From the NCBI GenBank assembly GCA_035620975.1, contig DASPFV010000272.1, positions 1 through 23,609 of the forward strand: a stretch of DNA of 23,609 nt. The letters are read 5' to 3'. This DNA comes from DASPFV01 sp035620975 (GTDB lineage Bacteria; Acidobacteriota; Vicinamibacteria; Vicinamibacterales; 2-12-FULL-66-21). A program made the translations under genes and the position numbers. Below are positions 8,478 through 16,710 of this stretch, in pieces (positions within the stretch are counted from its first letter, which is position 1; each line of letters opens with the position of its first letter). The notes under the pieces are model-generated. The model had not been told where the DNA came from and did not search any database. It saw only the letters and a program-made list of their open reading frames with translations.

Positions 8478-8508
8478 GCGACGCCGAAACGAGGCTGAGA
8501 AGAGGAAC

Positions 8509-9639
8509 ATGCCGTCAGAGAAGAAGATCCGTGTCGCCATCGTGGGCCTGGGGTTCGGGGCGGAGTTCATTCCCATCTACCAGCGCCACCCCAATGCGGA
8601 GATGTACGCGATCTGCCGGCGGGACAGGCAGGAGCTCGACGCCTGCGGCGAGCGGTTCGGCGTGCGGGCGCGGTATACCAGCTTCGAGGATCTGCTGAAG
8701 GATCCGCACGTCGATGCCGTGCACATCAACTCGCCGATTGCGGATCACGCACCGCAGTCGATCGCCGCGCTGCGGGCGGGCAAACACGTCGCCAGCACCG
8801 TTCCGGCGGCCACGACCATCGACGAGTGCCGCGAGATCGTCGAGAGCCAGCGGCGCAGCGGGAAGGTGTACATGATGATGGAGACCGTCGTGTACAGCCG
8901 CGAGTACCTGTTCGTGAAGGAGCTGTACGACAGGGGGGAGCTGGGCCGCATCCAGTTCCTGCGGGGCAGCCACCAGCAGGATATGGAGGGCTGGCCGGGC
9001 TACTGGGAAGGCTTCCCACCCATGCACTACGCGACGCACTGCGTCAGCCCGTGCCTGGCGCTCCTGGGCAGGCTGGCGGAGCACGTCGTGTGCCACGGGT
9101 CGGGGCGCATCGACGAGTCGCTGATCCCGAAGTACGGCAGCCCCTTCGCCATCGAGACGGCCACGTTCAAGCTGCGCGATTCGGACGTGTGTGCGGAGGT
9201 GACACGAAGCCTCTTCAACACGGCGCGCCAGTATCGCGAGAGCTTCGACGCCTACGGCTCGCGGAAGTCCTTCGAGTGGCAGCAGGTCGACGGCGAGGAT
9301 CCGGTCATCCACACGAAGAGCACGGCCGAGGCGCCGCTCACCGAGTCGGAGATCCCGACGCGTGTGAAGGTGCCCGACTACGCGCACCTGCTTCCGGAGC
9401 CGATCCGCGCGTTCACCCAGCCCGCAGCGATCCAGGACGCCGAGCACCTCTCCTTTCTCCAGGGCGGCGGCCACGGCGGCTCGCATCCGCACCTGGCCCA
9501 CAACTTCCTCCTGGCCTGCCTCGGCGAGCAGCCGGCCATGCCGGACGCTGCGACGTCGGTGAACTGGACGATGGTGGGCATCTGCGCACATCAGTCGGCG
9601 CTCAAAGGGGGGGAGAAGATCCTGATCCCGCAGTTCTGA
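8509..9639 (+). CDS. Gfo/Idh/MocA family NAD(P)-dependent oxidoreductase
   Basis: This is a 376-aa, apparently cytoplasmic protein. The N-terminal Rossmann fold has VAIVGLGFGAEF (GxGxxA at Gly13, Gly15, Ala18), and DAVHINSP follows near residue 69. The C-terminal alpha/beta catalytic domain includes HYATHCVSP and ends with GGEKILIPQF. Family members oxidise or reduce sugars and polyols such as inositol and glucose derivatives. The usual EKP triad after GKHV is replaced by Thr97-Val98-Pro99 (GKHVASTVPAATT), so the canonical active-site lysine is missing. The Shine-Dalgarno AGAGGA lies just upstream of the ATG. It is the only gene of the cluster without an export signal, so it presumably handles the product after uptake. 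The exact substrate cannot be read from the sequence. Confidence 0.93.
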   Translation: MPSEKKIRVAIVGLGFGAEFIPIYQRHPNAEMYAICRRDRQELDACGERFGVRARYTSFEDLLKDPHVDAVHINSPIADHAPQSIAALRAGKHVASTVPAATTIDECREIVESQRRSGKVYMMMETVVYSREYLFVKELYDRGELGRIQFLRGSHQQDMEGWPGYWEGFPPMHYATHCVSPCLALLGRLAEHVVCHGSGRIDESLIPKYGSPFAIETATFKLRDSDVCAEVTRSLFNTARQYRESFDAYGSRKSFEWQQVDGEDPVIHTKSTAEAPLTESEIPTRVKVPDYAHLLPEPIRAFTQPAAIQDAEHLSFLQGGGHGGSHPHLAHNFLLACLGEQPAMPDAATSVNWTMVGICAHQSALKGGEKILIPQF

Positions 9640-9640
9640 T

Positions 9641-9675
9641 GAACCCGGAACCCGGAACCTTGAACCCTGAACCTG
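9641..9675. repeat. Five-unit degenerate heptamer repeat
   Basis: Five consecutive 7-mers of the form GAACCYK (gaacccg, gaacccg, gaacctt, gaaccct, gaacctg) begin one base after the oxidoreductase stop. They end about 30 bp before the next ATG. The array fills almost half of this 67-bp spacer and leaves the GGAG ribosome-binding site (9693 onward) free. Confidence 0.8.
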
Positions 9676-9706
9676 GAAAGCTGACAGCAACGAGGAGAGA
9701 GGCGAT

Positions 9707-10357
9707 ATGCGACTACTTCGATTCGGTGGCGTGGTCATCGCGATGACCATCACGCTGGTGGCGCCGTATGCGCAGGACAAGCCGACGCTGGGCTTCTTCA
9801 TCACGAGCGCCGGCCCTGGAAACGGTGCGAATCTCGGCGGTCTGGAAGGCGCCGACAAACACTGTCAGACGCTCGCGGCGGCGGTGGGCGCCGGCAACCG
9901 GACCTGGCGGGCGTACCTGAGCACGACGGCGCAGGGCGGTGGCAAGGTCGTCAACGCGAAGGATCGGATCGGCAACGGTCCCTGGTACAACGCCAAGGGT
10001 GTCAAGGTGGCCGACAATGTCGCGCACCTGCACAGCGACAAGAACGACCTCAGCAAGGAGAACTCGCTGACCGAGAAGGGCGAGGTCGTGAGCGGCCGCG
10101 GGGATACGCCGAACCGCCACGACATCCTCACGGGTTCGCAGGAGGACGGGACTGCTCCGACGGGCGTGGAGGACGGGACCTGCCGCAACTGGACGTCGAA
10201 CGCCGAGGGCAGCGCGCTCGTGGGACATCACGACCGCACCGGCGGCGGAGCCAATCCGACCTCGTGGAACTCCGCGCACGGCTCGAAAGGCTGCAGCCAG
10301 GAGAACCTGCGCGGGACCGGCGGCGACGGGCTCTTCTACTGCTTCGCCGCCAAGTAG
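9707..10357 (+). CDS. Small secreted lectin/endostatin-like protein
   Basis: This is a 216-aa exported protein with a signal peptide (GGVVIAMTITLVAPYAQ, cleavage near residue 22). GADKHCQTLAAAVG near 48-60, TWRAYLST near 67-73 and the C-terminal GLFYCFAAK resemble the C-type-lectin/endostatin-like fold of small secreted bacterial proteins, such as DUF1554-type and proteins annotated as lectin in Acidobacteriota. Cysteines at 53, 159, 196 and 212 could form two disulfides. An RGD triplet occurs at 131-133 but has no demonstrated meaning here. The ATG at 9707 follows GGAGAG at a suitable distance. It is placed between the oxidoreductase and the metallohydrolase in the same direction. A carbohydrate-binding role is inferred from fold resemblance and context only. 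Confidence 0.85.
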   Translation: MRLLRFGGVVIAMTITLVAPYAQDKPTLGFFITSAGPGNGANLGGLEGADKHCQTLAAAVGAGNRTWRAYLSTTAQGGGKVVNAKDRIGNGPWYNAKGVKVADNVAHLHSDKNDLSKENSLTEKGEVVSGRGDTPNRHDILTGSQEDGTAPTGVEDGTCRNWTSNAEGSALVGHHDRTGGGANPTSWNSAHGSKGCSQENLRGTGGDGLFYCFAAK

Positions 10358-10398
10358 GCGCCGGGTCGCACCGCGAAATCAGCTTCCTGGAGGCCCTC

Positions 10399-12720
<2,322 letters not shown>

Positions 12721-12724
12721 CGCA

Positions 12725-13969
12725 GTGCTCTGGCGCCACCGGACGGCCATTTCGCTGGCGCTCGCCGGGCTGATCCTCCTCGGCGACGGCTCATCGGACA
12801 TCGAGGCCCGGCAGACGGGTCGACCGCGTGCGCGAGAACTCGGGATCAGCCCTCTCATCGGCGGCACGCCCGGCCCGCTCGACGCGATCACCGATGTCGC
12901 GGGCGTCGAGGTCGGGCACACGACGATCATCGAAGGCGAGGGCCGGCTCGTCGTCGGCAAGGGGCCCGTCCGGACGGGCGTCACCGTCGTTCATCCGCGA
13001 GGCAGATCCAATCCCGATCCCGTATTCGGCGCCTGGTTCACGCTCAACGGCAACGGCGAGATGACCGGGACCACGTGGCTGGAGGAAGGCGGGATTCTCG
13101 AGGGGCCGATCGCGATTACGAACACTCACAGCGTTGGTGTCGTGCGCGATGCCATCCTCGCCTGGCAGGTCACGCGGCCGGGGCTCCAGCCCTGGGGGCT
13201 GCCAGTGGTCGCCGAGACCTACGACGGGGGCCTCAACGACATCAATGGATTCCACGTGAAGCCCTCCCACGTGGTTTCCGCGCTGGACGGCGCGACTGGC
13301 GGACGCGTCGCGGAAGGCAACGTCGGCGGCGGCACCGGCATGCGCTGTCTCGGCTTCAAGGCCGGGATCGGCACCGCCTCGCGCGTCCTGCCGCAGGGCG
13401 CCGGCGGCTACAGCGTGGGAGTGCTCGTGCAGTGCAATTTCGGTGCGCGCCAGGATCTTCGTGTGGCCGGCGTGCCCGTGGGGGAGGAAATCACCGACCT
13501 CGGCCCCTGCACGACGATCCAGGATCCGCAGGTCCGCCCGGACCTGCCACGCTGTGGTGCGGCGGGACAGCCGCCAGCGGGCGGCGAAGCCGACCTCGGC
13601 TCGATCATCGTGGTCGTGGCGACCGATGCGCCGCTGTTGCCGCACCAGCTCAAACGGATCGCCAGGCGCGTCTCGGTCGGCCTCGGCCGTACTGGCGGGT
13701 TTGCCGGCAACGGATCCGGCGACATCTTCGTGGCCTTCTCGACGGCCAACCCCCGCACGTCCGGCGCCGACGCTCTCGCGCGGCTCGAGATGCTGCCGAA
13801 CGCGCGGATGAACGCGCTCTTTTATGCCACAGCGCAGGCGACGGAGGAAGCGATCCTCAACGCGATGCTCGCGGCCGACACGATGACCGGCGCGGATGGC
13901 CTGCGCATTCACGCGCTGCCTCACGACCGCCTGATCGCCGCGCTCCGCAATCACGGTCGGCTGAAATAG
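12725..13969 (+). CDS. P1 family (DmpA/BapA-type) self-processing aminopeptidase
   Basis: This is a 414-aa protein of the DmpA Ntn-hydrolase-like family. Hallmarks are GISPLIGGTPGPLDAITDV near 40-58, LNGNGEMTG near 107, EGNVGGGTGMRC near 198, and the self-cleavage/nucleophile site GNGSGDIFVAF. In that site cleavage before Ser331 (after Gly330) would free the catalytic serine. Members are D-/L- or beta-aminopeptidases made of two chains after autoproteolysis. The GTG at 12725 is chosen because it gives a signal peptide (AISLALAGLILLGDG) and starts 4 bp after the metallohydrolase stop; the frame is open further upstream but overlaps that gene. It is probably periplasmic and is the last gene of the cluster before the repeat region. 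The substrate peptide or amide is unknown. Confidence 0.9.
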   Translation: MLWRHRTAISLALAGLILLGDGSSDIEARQTGRPRARELGISPLIGGTPGPLDAITDVAGVEVGHTTIIEGEGRLVVGKGPVRTGVTVVHPRGRSNPDPVFGAWFTLNGNGEMTGTTWLEEGGILEGPIAITNTHSVGVVRDAILAWQVTRPGLQPWGLPVVAETYDGGLNDINGFHVKPSHVVSALDGATGGRVAEGNVGGGTGMRCLGFKAGIGTASRVLPQGAGGYSVGVLVQCNFGARQDLRVAGVPVGEEITDLGPCTTIQDPQVRPDLPRCGAAGQPPAGGEADLGSIIVVVATDAPLLPHQLKRIARRVSVGLGRTGGFAGNGSGDIFVAFSTANPRTSGADALARLEMLPNARMNALFYATAQATEEAILNAMLAADTMTGADGLRIHALPHDRLIAALRNHGRLK

Positions 13970-13993
13970 CGGTCCCGAACCGCCGTGGCGCCG

Positions 13994-14098
13994 AGACACG
14001 CGGATTGTCGGGGTTCAGGTCCACGGGACGCGGATGGACGCTGATTCACGCGGATTCTGTCTGCGGTGCGCGGGTGACAGGGATTGCGCGGATTCTGG
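13994..14098. repeat. Degenerate GCGGAT repeats, copy block 1
   Basis: This block contains three GCGGATT and one GCGGATG element around a core of the form ACGCGGATGGACGCTGATTC, separated by GGGTTCAG/GTTCAGGT linkers. The same core and linkers recur at 14598-14730, 15457-15646 and 16150-16435. It starts 24 bp after the P1 peptidase stop. Within the core, successive elements are spaced about 10 bp apart. Confidence 0.75.
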
Positions 14099-14284
14099 GT
14101 TCAGATCCGCTTGGCGGAGCCAATGCGAGCAGCCGCGGGTAGTGGGCGAACGCCATGTTGCTGACCCGACCGCTCGGCGCAACAGCCGAAGGACACCCGC
14201 GAGTGAGATGGCGACGACGATTCCGAGTGCGCCCTGCCATTGCGACAGGGCCGGAACAATCTGGCCGTTCAGGACGTCGGTCAT
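14015..14284 (-). CDS. Possible small membrane protein with a repeat-derived tail
   Basis: This frame is 89 codons. The first roughly 40 residues look protein-like, with a hydrophobic segment (ALGIVVAISLAGVLRLL) followed by a basic RRA patch. AAGG lies about 9 nt before the ATG at 14282-14284. The second half reads through the GCGGAT repeat DNA (NPRESASIRV is typical of such translated repeats), so any real gene here has probably lost its original C-terminus. No family is recognised. It may be a remnant or chance. Confidence 0.22.
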   Translation of the reverse strand: MTDVLNGQIVPALSQWQGALGIVVAISLAGVLRLLRRAVGSATWRSPTTRGCSHWLRQADLNPESAQSLSPAHRRQNPRESASIRVPWT

Positions 14285-14597
14285 TGACTTGCCTTGCGTG
14301 GCCGATTAGACGCCTTGAATCGCGGGGTGTTGCCGGGCGGTAGATTGCGGTCTCCAGCCTCGCAGTTCGGATTCTCCCCTCACTCGCTGTCGGCTGCACG
14401 GTTTGGGATTGGCCCAGAGTCATCCGTCCGGTCCGCTGTGTTGGCTCAGTGGTGGGGGCGCGGACGAACGCGGAATTCGCGGTGGAGACGCCGCTCGGAG
14501 AGTCAACCAGTACGGGCCCGACCGTCTCCCAGACCGCCCGAGCACGCGGTCCCGCTTTCTTTCCGAACGAGAATCGATTCCTCCAGATCTTTTCCGC
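14285..14597. other. Non-coding stretch, with one diverged copy of the CCGTGG-type repeat
   Basis: I see no convincing gene here. GGCCCAGAGTCATCC at 14411 and the following CCGCTGTGTTGG match the start of the tandem units at 16064, 16253 and 16441. A lone, decayed copy of that unit is therefore present, followed by GACGAACGCGGAATTC resembling the GCGGAT repeats. Confidence 0.4.
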
Positions 14598-14730
14598 GGG
14601 ACGCGGCTGAACGCTGATTCACACGGACTTCGGGGTTCGGGTCTACGGACGCGGATGGCGCGGATTCTAGTTCTGATTTCACGGGGCGGGTGATCGCAGA
14701 TTCGCGCGGATTCGAGTTCAGGTTGTGGGG
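14598..14730. repeat. Degenerate GCGGAT repeats, copy block 2
   Basis: The block opens with GGGACGCGGCTGAACGCTG and ends with GATTCGAGTTCAGGTTGTGG. It is closely similar to 15501-15646, including the distinctive segment GCGGGTGATCGCAGATTCG. The two blocks flank opposite sides of the small gene and istB remnant, so they may be dispersed duplicates. Confidence 0.75.
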
Positions 14731-14738
14731 AACCTCGG

Positions 14739-14785
14739 TGGACACTTCAAACCCGGCCATGTGTTGACAGTTCGAAACCGGCCAT
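14739..14785. repeat. IS21-type multiple terminal repeats (one element end)
   Basis: Two 22-bp direct repeats, 14739-14760 (TGGACACTTCAAACCCGGCC plus AT) and 14764-14785 (TTGACAGTTCGAAACCGGCC plus AT), match at 18 of 22 positions and are offset by 25 bp. Family knowledge: IS21 elements end in 5'-TG and carry several such transposase-binding repeats inside each end. Together with the istB and istA fragments to the right, this marks one border of a decayed element. The other border was not found. Confidence 0.6.
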
Positions 14786-14830
14786 TGCCCGAGTTGCGGA
14801 GGGAGACAGACCAAGGTTTTGGGTCGCAGG

Positions 14831-15019
14831 CTAGTTTGAGCTGGCCCGCGGCATCCCCGCCAGAGTCATCTGAATCACGCTCAGATTCGACATGATGGCG
14901 TACTTCACAGGTGCATCTTCCGGCTTGGACGGTAGACGCGTCAGCAGCTCGCCAATACCGTTGAGGGCCTTGAAGATTTCCCCGGCCTGTTCCTGACTCA
15001 CCGTGATGTCGTTCATCAT
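14831..15019 (-). CDS. Small hypothetical protein, 62 aa, inside the IS21 remnant
   Basis: The start has two adjacent ATGs (15017-15019 and 15014-15016), with AAGGGAG a few nt upstream, a good ribosome-binding site. The product is soluble and partly helical (QEQAGEIFKALNGIGELL, then AIMSNLSVIQMTLAGM) and has no cysteine. It lies between the istB remnant and the terminal repeats on the same strand as istB, so it may be a passenger gene of the element or an older host gene. Its intact frame, surrounded by broken ones, is the best evidence that it is real. Function unknown. Confidence 0.5.
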   Translation of the reverse strand: MMNDITVSQEQAGEIFKALNGIGELLTRLPSKPEDAPVKYAIMSNLSVIQMTLAGMPRASSN

Positions 15020-15075
15020 TGCGACTCCCTTAGGACGGCGACGAGGCACACCGCCGTCCGCTTCGTGCTGCAGGT

Positions 15076-15461
15076 TTATCTCACGCCCTCCCCTGGTGGC
15101 AAATCGCCGTGCAGCTTCGTGCGCCAGCTGCGAGGCCACACGTCAGCACCTGCGCGTGATGCAGCAAGCGATCCAGCAGGGCCGTCAACGCGGCGGCATC
15201 CCCGAGCAATCGTTCACTGGTCGATTGGAGGTCAGGAGCGTCGACACACGTTCGCAGCGCCGCATGATCAGCTCGGGGAGATCTTCGGCGGCCGTGAGCG
15301 CGAGCTTGCGCACATTCCGAGGTCATCGATGATCAGCACCGCACCGTGGTGAGCTCAGTGAAGTACGCCTTGCGAGTGCCGGCGAGTGTCGCGTCGGCGA
15401 GTTCCTCGAGCGGCGTGTGGGCCTCGCGATAGATGACACGGTAGCCCTGCTGGATCGCGGA
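15076..15461 (-). pseudogene. istB: istB-like IS21 helper ATPase, C-terminal half, frameshifted
   Basis: Reading the minus strand across frames gives the order typical of IstB: GYRVIYREAHTPLEELADA, GTRKAYFTELTT, then LIIDDLGM (the Walker B region), AAEDLPELIMRRCER, LLGDAAALTALLDRLLHHA, and RSWRTKL near the end, with a stop at 15076-15078. At least two frame changes are needed, one near 15340 before LIIDD and one near 15110 before RSWRTKL, and the middle is condensed. IstB is the AAA+ ATPase that assists the IstA transposase. The 5' side is cut off by repeat DNA at about 15460. It is not functional. Confidence 0.75.
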
Positions 15462-15646
15462 TGAACGCTGATTCACGCGGATATCGGGGTTCGGGTCGAA
15501 GGGACGCGGATGAACGCTGATTCACGTGGATATCGAGGGTTCGGGTCTACAGGACGCGGATGAACGCTGACTCACGCGGATTCTGTTCAGGTTTTACGGG
15601 GGCGGGTGATCGCAGATTCGCTCGGATTCGAGTTCAGGTTGGGGGG
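15457..15646. repeat. 49-50 bp tandem repeats interrupting istB
   Basis: Three tandem units start with GCGGATGAACGCTGA at 15457, 15506 and 15556, that is, at 49- and 50-bp spacing. Each contains elements about 10 bp apart (GCGGATGAAC, GCTGATTCAC, GCGGATATCG) and a GGGTTCGGGTC linker. The last part resembles 14650-14730. The block lies between the two istB fragments, where the central coding part (including Walker A) should be. Confidence 0.8.
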
Positions 15647-15847
15647 AAAGTGGGCGCATCGCTTGAGGCGCGCGCGCCGGTTCTGCTGGCGATGGGCGAT
15701 CTCCTCCGCGACCAACGTCATGAGGAAATCCTGACAGGACCAGCGCTCGCGCTCGGCCCGCTTCACCAGGTCGCGCCAGCCCGACGGGCATTGGCCAGCG
15801 ACAAACGTTTTGAAAAGGCCATCGAGATCGTCACTCGCGGCAATCAT
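15647..15847 (-). pseudogene. istB: istB-like IS21 helper ATPase, N-terminal fragment
   Basis: From the ATG at 15845-15847 the minus strand reads about 65 residues resembling the IstB N-terminal domain: GWRDLVKRAERERWS, DFLMTLVAEEIAHRQ, and RRARLKRCAHFPP, corresponding to the family pattern WS..EFL..LL..E...R...R...RL..A.FP. The similarity stops at the repeat block, so the nucleotide-binding core is missing. It is on the same strand and in the correct order relative to the C-terminal fragment at 15076-15461. Confidence 0.65.
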
Positions 15848-15880
15848 GACCGGCCTCCGACGCGCCGCGACGATACTGGC

Positions 15881-16066
15881 GTGCTCGGCCGCGTCCAGTA
15901 TCAGAACGGTACCGAGGAGATCGTGCACTTCTTCGCCGCGCGCTTGAGGTACTCGCGCTCGGCAGAGGTGACGCTGGTGGCCGATGAGCAGGTCGAGAGC
16001 TTGGTGCAAATGCGCACGCGATCCCGAGAGAGATAGAGGGTGCTCGGCAAGCCGATCGCGTCCGGC
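15881..16066 (+). pseudogene. istA: istA-like IS21 transposase fragment, in opposite orientation to istB
   Basis: On the plus strand this reads GRVQYQNGTEEIVHFFAARL, then RYSRSAEVTLVADEQVESLV. This resembles the start of the DDE catalytic domain of IstA-type transposases (pattern V.Y.DGT...VHFFA.RL.YSR...VTLV.......LV). The frame breaks after LV at about 16018-16036; a further bit, VLGKPIASG, may correspond to the FD.PKT.A stretch in another frame. Only about 60 residues of a protein usually of 400-500 aa remain. Its orientation opposes the adjacent istB fragments. Confidence 0.6.
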
Positions 16067-16710
16067 CCCAGAGTCATTCATCCGTGGTCCTCTGTGTTGG
16101 TCCGTGGCCGGTTGATCGGTGTTCGTCCGTGGCCGATGTTGCCGGGGCGCAGATGATGAACGCGGATTCGTGCGGATACTGAGGTTCAGCTTCACGGGAC
16201 GCGGATGGCCGCGGATTCGTGCGGATCCTGGGTTCACGTTCACGCGACGCATGGCCCCAGAGTCATCCATCCGTGGTCCTCTGTGTTGGTCCGTGGCCGG
16301 TTGATCGGTGTTCGTCCGTGGCCGATGTTGCGGGGCGCAGATGATGAACGCGGATTCGTGCGGATACTGAGGTTCAGCTTCACAGGACGCGGATGACCGC
16401 GGATTCGCGCGGATGCTGGTTTCAGGTTCACGCGACGCATGGCCCCAAGTCATCCATCCGTGGTCCTCTGTGTTGGTCTGTGGCTCGTTGATCGGTGTTG
16501 GTCCGTGGCCGGTTGACCGGTGTTGGTCCGTGGCCGATGTTGCCGCGGCGCGGATGAGCATGATTTGGGATGCCCCAGAGTCCCCCATCAGTGGTCCTCT
16601 GTGTCAGGCCGTGGCGTGTTGGTCTGTGGTAATCCGCGTCCGTGTTGGTCTGTGTTATTCCGTGGCTTGTCGATCTGTGCTGGTTGATCTGTGTTGGTCC
16701 GTGGCGGACA
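16064..16710. repeat. Tandem array of about 189-bp units ending in CCGTGG-rich repeats
   Basis: Units begin with GGCCCCA(GA)GTCAT at 16064, 16253 and 16441 (spacing 189 and 188), with a shortened fourth at 16572. Each full unit has a part with TCCGTGG/TCTGTG elements about 10 bp apart (TCCGTGGTCC, TCTGTGTTGG, TCCGTGGCCG) followed by a GCGGAT part (GATGAACGCGGATTCGTGCG) and a CGACGCATG end. The first two copies are nearly identical over long stretches, so duplication is recent. From 16572 to 16710 only the CCGTGG/CTGTG type continues, up to the base before the TPR gene ATG. Confidence 0.85.

Noticed and set aside
10097..10105. RGD triplet in the lectin-like protein as an adhesion motif.
   Set aside because: A three-residue match is too common to support an integrin-like role in a bacterium.
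16064..16571. CRISPR array.
   Set aside because: Units are 188-189 bp, themselves internally repetitive, with no short identical repeats separated by unique spacers and no cas genes.
15587..16588. A 333-codon minus-strand frame through the repeat region.
   Set aside because: It translates the tandem repeats (recurring RTNTDQPATDQHRGP-like peptides) plus the istB N-terminal fragment; not a single gene.
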